Below are positions 26,000-35,047 of a stretch of DNA of 64,000 bases, one piece after another. The DNA comes from Planctomycetota bacterium. Its GTDB lineage: Bacteria > Planctomycetota > Phycisphaerae > Phycisphaerales > UBA1924. The stretch is from assembly GCA_018242605.1 (NCBI GenBank), contig JAFEBP010000005.1, positions 885,320-949,319 on the forward strand, in the 5' to 3' direction. The first letter of the stretch is position 1; every line of letters starts with the position of its first letter. Under the pieces are notes generated by a model. It had not been told where the DNA came from. It searched no databases and was given only the letters and a program-made list of their open reading frames with translations. The position numbers and the translations under genes are program-made.

Positions 26000-27382
26000 T
26001 TATGCGCTCAGAGCCTCCACGCCCACGACTTCCTTCTCGTCCACACGCTGAATACTCGCCCCCAGAGCCCGGAGGCGGTCCTCCATGCGTTCGTAGCCTC
26101 GATCGAGGTGATAGACGCGGTTGATGATCGTCCGTCCTTCGGCCGCGAGACCCGCCAGCACAAGTCCGGCGGAGGCACGCAGATCGCTGGCCATCACGGG
26201 CGCACCGACCAGTTTGCGAACGCCGGAGATGACGCAAGTGGGGCCATGGCGAATCACCTTGGCGCCCATGCGGGAGAGTTCCGCGACGTGCAGGAAGCGG
26301 TCGGGGAAGATCTTCTCGGTAATGACCGAGTTGCCGTCGGCGAGGGCCAGGACGGTCATCAACTGAGCCTGAAGATCAGTGGGGAAGCCCGGATGGGGCT
26401 GCGTCGTGACCTCAACGGGGCGGAGGATGCGGTCGCTAGTGACTCGCACGCAGCAGCGCATCGGGTCTTCGCAGCCGCGGTGGGCGGAGCGGGTCGGGAT
26501 GTTGGCCGACCCAGCGTTGCACGCCTCGACATGCACGCCGATGGTGTCCAGGCAGTGCATCGCGGCGAGCAGGGAGTCCACCGGGCAGTTCTCGAGCACG
26601 ATATCGCCGTTGGTCACGGCGCTGGCCATCATGTACGTGCCGGCTTCGATGCGGTCGGGGATCACACGGTGGTCAGCGCCACCGAGTTCCGAGACCCCCT
26701 CGATGACGACCCGCGGCGAGCCCTGCCCGCTGACGCGAGCGCCCATCTTGTTGAGTAGGTTGGCCAGATCCACAACCTCCGGCTCGCACGCCGCGGACTC
26801 GATGATCGTGGTGCCCTTGGCGAGGGTCGCGGCGCACATGATGTTGGCCGTGCCCAGCACCGTGGACCCGAAGGGGCCGCCCAGGAAGACCGTCGTGCCG
26901 ATGAGCCCGCCGGGGGGCACCTTGGCGATGATGTCACCGCCGGTGAGTGTGATCTGTGCACCCAGCGCGGCCAACCCCCGCAGGTGCAGGTCGACCGGTC
27001 GCTCGCCGATCGCGCAGCCGCCGGGGAGAGACACTCGGGCAAAGCCGCGGCGAGCGAGCATGGGGCCCAAGGTGCAGATGCTGGCCCGCATCGTCCGGAC
27101 GACTTCGTAGCGGGCGTGGCTGAGGCTTTCGTCGGTGACTCGTTGGGTGATGGTGCCGTCACCGAAGGAGCCATCGTCGGGTGCATCAGTCCGCTGGCAA
27201 CCGAGTTCGCCCAGCAAGCGGAGCATGTTGCGGATGTCCGCCAGATTGGGGACTTCACGAAGTTTGACAGGTTGGTCGGTGAGCAGCGCGGCGGCGAGCA
27301 GCGGCAGCGCGGCGTTCTTGGAACCGTTGATGCGAACGCGTCCAGTAAGACGACGGCCGCCCTCGATGACGAACGTATCCAT
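26000..27382 (-). CDS. murA: UDP-N-acetylglucosamine 1-carboxyvinyltransferase MurA
   Basis: MurA transfers enolpyruvate from PEP to UDP-GlcNAc, the first committed step of peptidoglycan synthesis, in the cytoplasm. The 460-residue protein has K22-N23 in GSKNAALPLLAAALL and the catalytic cysteine C123 in LPGGCAIGERPVDLHLRGLA. A cysteine here is the usual fosfomycin-sensitive form. Other family blocks: TEKIFPDRFLHVAELSRMGA, HPGFPTDLQAQLMTVLALAD, and DLRASAGLVLAGLAAEG. It is about 40 residues longer than E. coli MurA, with a longer loop near 330 (RSAHRGCEDPMRCCVRV). The presence of murA is of interest because peptidoglycan was long doubted in planctomycetes. The ATG at 27382 follows GAGGGG. Confidence 0.96.
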   Translation of the reverse strand: MDTFVIEGGRRLTGRVRINGSKNAALPLLAAALLTDQPVKLREVPNLADIRNMLRLLGELGCQRTDAPDDGSFGDGTITQRVTDESLSHARYEVVRTMRASICTLGPMLARRGFARVSLPGGCAIGERPVDLHLRGLAALGAQITLTGGDIIAKVPPGGLIGTTVFLGGPFGSTVLGTANIMCAATLAKGTTIIESAACEPEVVDLANLLNKMGARVSGQGSPRVVIEGVSELGGADHRVIPDRIEAGTYMMASAVTNGDIVLENCPVDSLLAAMHCLDTIGVHVEACNAGSANIPTRSAHRGCEDPMRCCVRVTSDRILRPVEVTTQPHPGFPTDLQAQLMTVLALADGNSVITEKIFPDRFLHVAELSRMGAKVIRHGPTCVISGVRKLVGAPVMASDLRASAGLVLAGLAAEGRTIINRVYHLDRGYERMEDRLRALGASIQRVDEKEVVGVEALSA

Positions 27383-27794
27383 GCGATCGAACCCCTCTAT
27401 CCGTAAGGCGAATGCCCCGCGTCCGTGCGGGAAGTCCGATCATATATCGGCGCGGGGGCGCCCGGAGCATCAAAGGGACTTTTTGACTTTGAATTCATGC
27501 GGAATTCCCCGCGTGAATCCTCGTCTTGCATCAACCCCAGGCACCGAGAATGCCCGCGATTCGGCGAAAGCACGCCCACCCCGGGCGGTGCAGCCGGCCC
27601 AGCCCGCAAGGACCGCCATGCCCATCGCGCGGTCGAAGTGAAATCGTTTGGCAAAGCCTTGACTGAAATGGACACTTGCTCATGTCGGAAGTTGGTGCGG
27701 TGGAGCCGCGGGCATCGGTGCGTAACCGATCACGCGACGGCCGCCGGGGAACCGCAGGGCGTCCCACGGCTTCGCGAGTACCAAGGAGTTCTGT
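27383..27794. other. Divergent intergenic region between murA and fibro-slime gene
   Basis: These 412 bases separate two divergent starts and should hold both promoters. An AAGGAG ribosome binding site lies 6 bases before the ATG at 27795. TTGACT-like -35 hexamers occur near 27484 and 27658, but I see no well-placed -10 partner. I looked for c-di-GMP and other riboswitch signatures and found none that is convincing. Confidence 0.4.
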
Positions 27795-28718
27795 ATGAGC
27801 ACGAAGCGGACAGCATGGGCGACAAGCGGCGCGTTGGCGCTGGCGGCGGGATTCGCGATGACCGGGGCGAACGGCGCGCCGGGCTCGGACCCCTACGCGG
27901 GCCTGCCGGACACGCTCGACCTCGCCGCGGTGGTCCGCGACTTCCGGGGCGTGGACCAGACGGGCGGTCACCAGGACTTTGAGCGCAGCCCCACCGCCGG
28001 CTTCTGCCAGGTCGGCAAGATGATCAACGACACGCTGGACGCCGACAGCAAGCCGACGTTCCGGTCGACCGGGTACAAGGTGAACACGGTCTGGAAGGAC
28101 GCGAGCAACCGGCCGATCATGGACCCCCGGTCCTACATCGCGACCAAGTCAGGGGACGTGAACGGCGCCCTTTCCACCACCCTGGCCGGCGCCAGCACCA
28201 CCGCCGCGAACTTCGCACAGTGGTACCGAGACACCCCGGGCGTGAACGCGAGCAAGCAGATCACACTCACGCTGCGTCGCACGGCGGGCACGAATGTCTA
28301 CACCTTCAACGACCGGACGGATCCGGTGTTCACGAACCTGGGCGGGTTCTTCCCGATCAACGGCGAACTGCTGGGCAACTCAGGCGGCACGACCCCGAAC
28401 CAGAACTTCCACTTCACGACGGAGATCGCCACCCAGTTCGTGTGTGAGAAGGGCAAGGGGCAGGTCTTTACCTTCACGGGTGACGACGACGTCTGGGTGT
28501 TCATCGACGGAAAGCTGGTGGTGGACATCGGCGGCATCCACTCGGCGTGCAGTCAGACGATCGACGTGGACCGTCTGACCTGGCTGCAGGACGGTCAGAC
28601 ATACTCGCTCAAGATCTTCCACGCCGAGCGGCACCGTACCCAATCGAACTTCCGCATCGACACCACGATGCGTCTGCGGAGGGTGGACCCGCCGGCGACG
28701 ACCGCTCTGTACGACTGA
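27795..28718 (+). CDS. Secreted fibro-slime domain protein
   Basis: The 307-residue protein has a signal peptide (about 1-27, ending GANGAP). A single fibro-slime/PA14-like domain follows, with the diagnostic stretch [20 protein letters not shown] followed by GGIH, and the strand [20 protein letters not shown] near the end. Earlier parts read [20 protein letters not shown] and GGHQDFE, the typical opening of fibro-slime domains. These domains were named in Fibrobacter and slime moulds and probably bind polysaccharide or form extracellular matrix; the ligand here is unknown. It has no C-terminal sorting tail. A good ribosome binding site precedes the ATG. Confidence 0.9.
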   Translation: MSTKRTAWATSGALALAAGFAMTGANGAPGSDPYAGLPDTLDLAAVVRDFRGVDQTGGHQDFERSPTAGFCQVGKMINDTLDADSKPTFRSTGYKVNTVWKDASNRPIMDPRSYIATKSGDVNGALSTTLAGASTTAANFAQWYRDTPGVNASKQITLTLRRTAGTNVYTFNDRTDPVFTNLGGFFPINGELLGNSGGTTPNQNFHFTTEIATQFVCEKGKGQVFTFTGDDDVWVFIDGKLVVDIGGIHSACSQTIDVDRLTWLQDGQTYSLKIFHAERHRTQSNFRIDTTMRLRRVDPPATTALYD

Positions 28719-29103
28719 TTCCGTGCTCTGGTGTGCCCGTGTGGGCCGCCTGTTGGGAGAGAGGGGGGCCTACCGGCCTCCTTGGATGAGAGGGAGCGTC
28801 TGACGGGCGACCGTCGCCTCCCCCGCACTCCACGATTCGCATGAGGGCCGTCGCCCGCCGCTGAGGGTGCGGCGGACGACGGAGCGGGTCGGGTGGATGG
28901 CGGGGTGCACCGGTGTCGCGGGGGGCAGACTTCGCCGCCCGCCGCCCGTCAGTACCGCGAGTTCCACGCCCGGGCTGGCCGCGTATGGCCGCCCGGGCGT
29001 TGACTTTTTTGGAATAGGCACAGGGAATACAAAGTCGGGTTCCGATCGGGACGGACCGATACCGCGACATTTCTCCCCAGCCGTCGTGCCGACCTGAGTG
29101 GGC
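28719..29103. other. Intergenic region between convergent genes
   Basis: These 385 bases hold the 3' flanks of the fibro-slime gene and the tricorn-like gene. They are GC-rich, with short direct and inverted GC runs. I find no terminator with a T-run, no RNA gene and no open frame that resembles a protein. TTGACTTTTTT at about 29002 is a lone -35-like string. Confidence 0.35.
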
Positions 29104-32100
29104 CTACTTGTCCTGCGGAGCGATCCCCATGCCTGCGCGGTTGGGGCTCGCCGGCCGCTTCGGCGGAACGAACGGATGATCCCGGAGTTCTCCGAGCATC
29201 TGTTCGATCGCGACATCCAACTGCGGATCGCCGCCGTTGACCATTTTTGCAGGGTCGTCGATGACTTCGATGTCGGGATCAACGCCGTGACCCTCGACAC
29301 CCCAGGTGCCGTCGGTCTCGTAGAAGCCGAAGGTCGGCACCGTGATCTGACCGCCGTCAATCAGGCCAGGGTTGCCTGAGATGCCCACAAGGCCGCCCCA
29401 TGTCCGCATCCCGATGACCTTGCCGATCTTGTTGTGCTTGAACAGCCAAGGGAAGTCATCTCCGCCCGAGCCGGCGAGCCCGTTGGCGAGCATGCACTTG
29501 GGGCCCTGGTGCGTGTCCGGCGGCCACGGCCAGTCGTTGCCGTGCCTTCGGGCCCAGTAGTTCACGGTCGGACGGTTGAGGAGTTCGATGAAGCGAGTGG
29601 GGATCTGACCTCCGCCGTTCCATCGCTCGTCGATGATCAAAGCGTCGCGGCGCCGCTCACCCGCGAACTGACGGAAGAGATCACTCTGACCGTCAACTCC
29701 GGTGTTAGGGACATAGATGTAACCGACCTTGCCCTGCGACTTTTCAGCCACGTACTTGCGTTTAGCCTCGATGTACGCGCGGTATCGGAGATTGCCCTCG
29801 TTTCCGACCGGGGTCACAAGCACCTCGTGCGACTTGTCGTCGAGCTTGGGCGCCGGGCCAATCGTCACAGAGACGGTTTTGTCGGCCAGGCCGATGAACG
29901 CGGCCCAGGGGTCCTTGGAGGTTTCCACCGGCACACCATTCACGGCGAGCAGGAAGTCGCCTTCCTTCACTCCCAGACCGGGCCGGCTGAGCGGGCCGCG
30001 GGCATCGGTATCCCAGGGGCCGCCCTCGTAGATCTTGGAGATCCGGTAGGCGGTGCCCGCATCGCTCTTGACAAGCTCGTAATCACAACCCAGCATCCCG
30101 ACGCTCACGGGCGGAACCGAGTTTTCGACGTCACCGGGGCTGGAGATGTAGGCGTGACCGATGTTGAGTTCGCTGACCATTTCCGCCTGCACGTACGCGA
30201 CGTCCTCACGGCTGATGCAGTCGGGGAGCATCGCGGCGTAGTGGTCTCGGACCTTGGCCCAGTCCACGCCGTGCATGGTGGGCTCGTAGAAGAAGTCGCG
30301 ATGCAGACGCCAAGTCTCGGTGATGATCTGTTTCCACTCGGCGCGAGGGTCGATCCGCGTCTTCATGCCATCGGTAGGAACGGTCGTGGCCTTGCCGCCG
30401 CCGGCCGAGGCATCACAGACGCTCATGTTCGAGCCGCCCTTCATGGCGAGGATCTTCTTGCCGTCGGGCGTGATTTCGAACCCGCCCGCGCCGGCCATGA
30501 TCACCTTCTCTTCCTTGCTGTCGTCGAAGGGATCGAAAATCTTGATGGCCGGGCCTTCCGCGGCGCCGCGGGCCGGGACGCGAACGTATACGAGCTTGTT
30601 GTCGCCGCTGACGGCCAGTTTGCCGAAAGCGCCGGAAGGCACCGGGACTTGCATCACGCGGCGTTCAAACCCGTCGAGATCGATCTTGACTTCCTTGGCG
30701 GGCTTGTCGGAACCACCATCGGCCTTGGCGCCGTCACCGCCCTTGGCAGCGGCACCCTTGCCGGTTCGCTTGGCCGTCCAAGTGCCCTTGCCGTCGCCCG
30801 CGGACCAGGAACCGCTGATTTCATCGCCGTTGATGATGCCGGTGAGATTGGCGACGACCTTGCCCATGCTGATGCTGAGAGTGAGTTCGCGGGTCGCCTT
30901 GTCGTACTTACCGCTGGAAATCGCGCCGCCGCCCATCGGGCTGGTCACGGTTCCGGTCACCGAGCCGTCTTCGTTCAGCGTGATCACCATGCCGATGGGG
31001 ATGCCGCCGGCGGGCATGCCTTCGCCTCCGCCGGTCGCCCGGCCCGACCAGGAGCCGCTGACGCCGTCGTCAGGCTTCGCGGATTCTTCCTTGGAGTCGT
31101 CCTTCTTGGGCTCATCCTTCTTGGAGTCCTCTTTCTTGGCCTCGTCTTTTTTGCCCTCTTCCTTTTTGGAATCGTCCTTCTTCGCGTCGTCCTTCTTGGG
31201 CTCTTCTTTCTTGATTTCTTCTTCGTCGTTCTTGGGGGCCCATGGGCTCTTCACATCGTTGCGGAGCGGGGCCATGTACAGGGCTTGCGTGCCCGTGTAG
31301 ACGAACGAACCCTCGATATCGGAGTAGATCGGGTTGTCGATGATGCGATTGGACGAAAAGTACAGGAAGTCGCCCTTGTGGTCGAACACCGGGTTGCTGT
31401 CGGCGAACTGGCCGCCCGTGACCCGCGTCTTTTCACCCGACTTGACGTTGTACAGCCAGATCGAACCGTTGTTGCCGCTCTTGCTGTCCTCGCTCCGAGC
31501 GTACGCGAGCCATTGCGAATCGTGGGACCACGAACTGTTCAACGGGGTGCCCCAGGGATCCTGATCAACCGTTTTGATCGTTCCGGTCCCGACTTCGCAA
31601 AGTTGGAGACGGCCGACTTCGTCGGTGAACGTGAGGTGCTTGCTGTCCGGGGACCAGATGATGTCCTGACGGAAGCCGGGGCCCAGGGTTGTCACTTTTC
31701 GGGGCGCGGCATCGGCCCTCCACCCCGGCGCTGCGTCCGCGGCCGGCTTTTCATCTTTCTTGTCCGCGTCCTTCTTTTCTCCATCCGGAGTGGACTCAGG
31801 CTTGGCGTCGCCCTTATTGGCGTCGTCCTTCTTACCGTTTTCCTTTTTCGCGTCGTCCTTCTTCTCTTCGGGAAGTTTGGCATCGGCGGGACGGACCCAG
31901 AGTTCGTACTCGCCCGTTTCGTCGCTGAAGTACGCGATCCACTTTCCATCAGGAGACCACGAGGGGCTGCGCTCAAAGACGCCGTCGGTGCGAGTCAGAT
32001 TGCGAACGACGCCCTCCTTCGCGGGGGCGGACCAGAGGTCACCTCGGCCCTCCACGACGACGCGCTTGCCCGAGGGCGAAATCGACGCGGACTCCACGCG

Positions 32101-33084
32101 CTTCGAGGCGTCAACAATTCGCGGCTTCACGGTCGGACGATCCCCCGGGATCGTCACCTTCACCACCCTGTCCTGCCGCGTACCGAGATTCAACAAACGC
32201 AGTTCGGCGCCCAACTGGAACACGATCTCGCCCTGCCCGGAATCACCGGGCCCGACGCTGGGCCAGCGGACATCATCGTCGGTGAACTTGGTCACCTGCT
32301 CACGGGTGCCCCCCTTGACCGAGTACGCCCAGATGTTCATCCGGTGCTCGGGCCCGTTGTCAGATAGGTAATAGAGCGTGCTGCCGTCGCTGCCGGGTAC
32401 CCACATCGGAATCGTGTCGACGCCCTCCCAGTCCGTGATCTTCTTACTGGTCTTGTCGTTCAGATTGAACAGCCAGATGTCCGTGGCCATGCCGCCGCGG
32501 TATCGCTTCCAGGTGCGGTTGTCGACGCTGTGCGGCGTGTAAGCCAACCAGACACCATCGGGCGAAATGCTGCCAAAGCCAGAGTACGGGACCGGGAGCT
32601 GCTGAGGCAGTCCTCCCGCGGCGTCGACAGAGAACATCTGCGTCTGGCGGGCAAGGCCGGCCTGACCGTTGCTCATGACCAGAAGCTTGTTGCCGCCCGC
32701 GTACGTGTCAGGCGCCCACTCGCTGAGCGTTTCCGCCGCGGGGTGGTGGGTCACGCGCGTGGGGATCCCGCCCCCGACGGGAATCGTGTAAATGTCACGG
32801 TTGCCCTCGTAGTTGCCGACAAAGGCAATCGCCTTGTCTTCGTTGCTGAACTTGGGGAACGACTCCTGCCCAGGAGGGCTCGCCAGCGGAGAGGCCACGC
32901 CGCCGTTCTTGGGAACCAGCCAAAGGTCGTTGGCATACGAGAAGACGATGTGCGTGCGACCGACATCCGGCCAGCGCAGCATGCCCGCGTGAGGATCGGT
33001 GTCGGCGTGCGCCGCGGCGACAAGCGCGCCCGCGCAGGCCATGAGTGCGAGCGGAGAAAGGAACGGTCCTTTGCGATTGTTCAA
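29104..33084 (-). CDS. Tricorn-type S41 peptidase, secreted, with charged linkers
   Basis: This 1326-residue protein has the order of tricorn proteases: WD40-like beta-propeller repeats (MLRWPDVGRTHIVFSYANDL, RDIYTIPVGGG, PSWSPDGKWIAYFSDETGEY), a PDZ domain (CDYELVKSDAGTAYRI, GVKEGDFLLAVNG) and a C-terminal S41 peptidase domain. Catalytic candidates are His in LNIGHAYI, Ser1206 in GSGGDDFPWLF and Glu in WGVEGHGVDPDIEV. Two Lys/Asp/Glu-rich low-complexity segments (about 31740-31875 and 31085-31240) interrupt the propeller. A Gly-rich beta insert (GMVITLNEDGSVTGTVTSPM, about 30800-31060) follows the second. I chose TTG at 33084, as it follows GAGGG and leads into a signal peptide ending AAAHA. 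An extracytoplasmic oligopeptide-degrading role is inferred from the family. Confidence 0.9.
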   Translation of the reverse strand: MNNRKGPFLSPLALMACAGALVAAAHADTDPHAGMLRWPDVGRTHIVFSYANDLWLVPKNGGVASPLASPPGQESFPKFSNEDKAIAFVGNYEGNRDIYTIPVGGGIPTRVTHHPAAETLSEWAPDTYAGGNKLLVMSNGQAGLARQTQMFSVDAAGGLPQQLPVPYSGFGSISPDGVWLAYTPHSVDNRTWKRYRGGMATDIWLFNLNDKTSKKITDWEGVDTIPMWVPGSDGSTLYYLSDNGPEHRMNIWAYSVKGGTREQVTKFTDDDVRWPSVGPGDSGQGEIVFQLGAELRLLNLGTRQDRVVKVTIPGDRPTVKPRIVDASKRVESASISPSGKRVVVEGRGDLWSAPAKEGVVRNLTRTDGVFERSPSWSPDGKWIAYFSDETGEYELWVRPADAKLPEEKKDDAKKENGKKDDANKGDAKPESTPDGEKKDADKKDEKPAADAAPGWRADAAPRKVTTLGPGFRQDIIWSPDSKHLTFTDEVGRLQLCEVGTGTIKTVDQDPWGTPLNSSWSHDSQWLAYARSEDSKSGNNGSIWLYNVKSGEKTRVTGGQFADSNPVFDHKGDFLYFSSNRIIDNPIYSDIEGSFVYTGTQALYMAPLRNDVKSPWAPKNDEEEIKKEEPKKDDAKKDDSKKEEGKKDEAKKEDSKKDEPKKDDSKEESAKPDDGVSGSWSGRATGGGEGMPAGGIPIGMVITLNEDGSVTGTVTSPMGGGAISSGKYDKATRELTLSISMGKVVANLTGIINGDEISGSWSAGDGKGTWTAKRTGKGAAAKGGDGAKADGGSDKPAKEVKIDLDGFERRVMQVPVPSGAFGKLAVSGDNKLVYVRVPARGAAEGPAIKIFDPFDDSKEEKVIMAGAGGFEITPDGKKILAMKGGSNMSVCDASAGGGKATTVPTDGMKTRIDPRAEWKQIITETWRLHRDFFYEPTMHGVDWAKVRDHYAAMLPDCISREDVAYVQAEMVSELNIGHAYISSPGDVENSVPPVSVGMLGCDYELVKSDAGTAYRISKIYEGGPWDTDARGPLSRPGLGVKEGDFLLAVNGVPVETSKDPWAAFIGLADKTVSVTIGPAPKLDDKSHEVLVTPVGNEGNLRYRAYIEAKRKYVAEKSQGKVGYIYVPNTGVDGQSDLFRQFAGERRRDALIIDERWNGGGQIPTRFIELLNRPTVNYWARRHGNDWPWPPDTHQGPKCMLANGLAGSGGDDFPWLFKHNKIGKVIGMRTWGGLVGISGNPGLIDGGQITVPTFGFYETDGTWGVEGHGVDPDIEVIDDPAKMVNGGDPQLDVAIEQMLGELRDHPFVPPKRPASPNRAGMGIAPQDK

Positions 33085-33307
33085 GACGTTTACCCTCAGG
33101 AGCTGACCTGTTGACACGGTCGCGGAGGCGAATCGTGCGTACTCGCGCCCGCCGCGGAGCGGCGGGCGCACGAAAACCACCACCCTCCCTTCGCGGCCGC
33201 ATCAGCCCGGATGCGCCCGCGACCGCTTTCCGTCGCCCGCGCGAATCCGGTTGGGAAACCGCGCGGGGAGCTTTCACCTTGGCGAGCGTCGTGGTTCGGC
33301 CCCACGC

Positions 33308-33313
33308 TACCCT
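33308..33313 (+). promoter_or_regulatory. Candidate leaderless -10 element (TACCCT) of the HAD gene
   Basis: TACCCT ends 6 bases before the GTG at 33320, with no Shine-Dalgarno sequence between them. Confidence 0.42.
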
Positions 33314-33319
33314 GCGACG

Positions 33320-34219
33320 GTGAACTCGCGGCAACAATATGACCTGTTAGCGGTCGATCTCGACGGCACTCTGCTGAATTCCCGGGGTGAGGTTTCTCCC
33401 GGGAATCTCCGAGCCATCCATGCGGCGCGAGACGCCGGCATGCGCGTGGTGGTGTGCACAGGCCGCGGGTTGGTCGAGTGCCGACGCTACCTAGACGCCA
33501 TCGATCAACGAGACGCGGCGATCGTTGCGGGGGGATCGATCATCGCGGACCCGATCACTTCCCGCACGATCCATCGATTCGCGATGGACCTGGAACTGGT
33601 GCGGTTAGTCGTCGATCGTCTCATCGAGACCCACCACCCCGCCCTTGTGCTCAAGGACCCGCTGGAGGCGGGGTACGACTACTTGGTCGTCAGAGGGCCG
33701 CGGCAGTTGCAACTGGATCCGGTGATGGACTGGTGGTTCGAAGCCATGAGCGTGCGTGTCCGCACAACAGACCACCTGCACGAGGACGAGCACCCGGAGC
33801 ACACTGTCCGAGTCGGAGCGTTCGGATACTCGGATCAACTGCATGCAGTGGCAGAAGACCTGCGACCGGCGATCGAGGGGCGGGGGCACCTGCACAACTT
33901 CCCGGCAGTGGTCGGACCGGAACACCTGCCGCGGTTGAAGGAGGGGCAGAGTTTCCATATTTTGGAATTGTTCAAGGAAGGAGCGGACAAATGGTCCGCC
34001 ATCAGCTGGTTGGCGGAGCGGGACGGCATCGACCCGCGTCGGGTGGCGACCATTGGTGATGAAGTCAACGACATTTCGATGATCCGCGGTGCCGGACTGG
34101 GGATCGCGATGGGAAACGCAATCGCGCCGGTTCGGAACGCGGCCAAGCGCCACGCCCCCACTAACAACGAGGACGGGGTGGCCCACGCCATCGGCGAAAT
34201 TCTGAGCGGGCGGTGGTGA
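33320..34219 (+). CDS. Cof-type HAD superfamily phosphatase
   Basis: The 299-residue enzyme is a HAD hydrolase of the Cof/YidA type, which dephosphorylates sugar phosphates or nucleotides in the cytoplasm. Motif I is DLDGTLLN with nucleophile Asp13 and Asp15. Motif II is VVVCTGRG, motif III the Lys in KEGADKWSAI, and motif IV is IGDEVNDISMI followed by GIAMGNAI. The substrate cannot be predicted. The frame is open further upstream to 33251, but the GTG at 33320 begins just before motif I and has a -10-like hexamer 6 bases upstream. The stop is 3 bases before the rsmA start, so the two genes are probably co-transcribed. Confidence 0.92.
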   Translation: MNSRQQYDLLAVDLDGTLLNSRGEVSPGNLRAIHAARDAGMRVVVCTGRGLVECRRYLDAIDQRDAAIVAGGSIIADPITSRTIHRFAMDLELVRLVVDRLIETHHPALVLKDPLEAGYDYLVVRGPRQLQLDPVMDWWFEAMSVRVRTTDHLHEDEHPEHTVRVGAFGYSDQLHAVAEDLRPAIEGRGHLHNFPAVVGPEHLPRLKEGQSFHILELFKEGADKWSAISWLAERDGIDPRRVATIGDEVNDISMIRGAGLGIAMGNAIAPVRNAAKRHAPTNNEDGVAHAIGEILSGRW

Positions 34220-34222
34220 GGC

Positions 34223-35047
34223 ATGCAAACCCTCGCACAGATCAAGCAGATGCTCGAGTCGCGTGGGTTGGCGCCGCGCAAGAGCCTAGGGCAGAACTTC
34301 CTCATTGATCACAACCTGATCCGCAAACTGGTGGATGCGGCGAACGTGAAATCGGGCGAGGTGGTGCTGGAGGTGGGCCCCGGAACGGGCGCACTCACGG
34401 GCGAGTTGCTCGAGCGCGGCGTGATCGTCATCGCCGCGGAAATGGACGTGGGATTGAGCGTGCTGCTCCGCGAGCGGTTCGGGGAGTTCGGCGACCGATT
34501 CACGCTGGTGGAGGGCGACTGCCTGCGGACCAAGCACGAACTGGCGCCGGGAGTGGTCGCGGGGCTGGCGGGCAGGCCGTTTGTGCTCGTGGCGAACCTG
34601 CCGTACGGGGCCGCGACCCCGGTGATGAGCATCCTGATGGCGGACTATCCGTCATGCCGGGGGCTCTTCGTGACAATTCAACGAGAGGTGGCCGACCGTC
34701 TCGCCGCCAAGCCCGGGAGCAAGGACTACGGCACCCTCAGCGTCCTCGCGGCGTGCGTGGCGGAGTTCGAGCACATCGCGACGCTGCCGCCCGCCTGCTT
34801 CTGGCCGCGCCCGGATGTGACAAGCGCCATGATCGGGCTGCGGCGGAGAACCACGCCGTTGGCGGAGCCGCCGCGTGAACTGGCGGCATTCTGCCAGCGT
34901 CTGTTCGAGCATCGCCGCAAGCAGATCGGCTCGATTCTGGGCAGACAGTTCGCCTTTCCGCCCGGGATCTCCGCGGAAGCTCGGGCAGAGCAGCTTTCTC
35001 TAGAACAGTTCATCGCCCTGTGGCGTGCCGATCGTGCTACAGGATGA
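34223..35047 (+). CDS. rsmA: 16S rRNA dimethyladenosine transferase RsmA (KsgA)
   Basis: RsmA dimethylates two adjacent adenosines in the 3' helix of 16S rRNA and acts late in small-subunit assembly. The 274 residues include the family opening RKSLGQNFLIDHNLIRKLV and the SAM-binding motif VLEVGPGTGALTGELLE. The catalytic motif NLPYGAATPVMSIL follows, and then FVTIQREVADRLAAKPGSK and FWPRPDVTSAMIGL. The ATG at 34223 has GGTGAGG upstream and follows the HAD gene by 3 bases. The last 11 bases overlap the end of the convergent gene. Everything looks normal. Confidence 0.96.
   Translation: MQTLAQIKQMLESRGLAPRKSLGQNFLIDHNLIRKLVDAANVKSGEVVLEVGPGTGALTGELLERGVIVIAAEMDVGLSVLLRERFGEFGDRFTLVEGDCLRTKHELAPGVVAGLAGRPFVLVANLPYGAATPVMSILMADYPSCRGLFVTIQREVADRLAAKPGSKDYGTLSVLAACVAEFEHIATLPPACFWPRPDVTSAMIGLRRRTTPLAEPPRELAAFCQRLFEHRRKQIGSILGRQFAFPPGISAEARAEQLSLEQFIALWRADRATG

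Noticed and set aside
27640..27794. Possible c-di-GMP or other riboswitch upstream of the fibro-slime gene
   Set aside because: A GCAAAGCC string and GC-rich arms are present, but the required conserved blocks and spacing of the known aptamer are missing.
29434..32367. 977-codon open frame on the plus strand
   Set aside because: It is antisense to the tricorn-like protease and consists of shadow codons with long Val/Leu/Arg runs.
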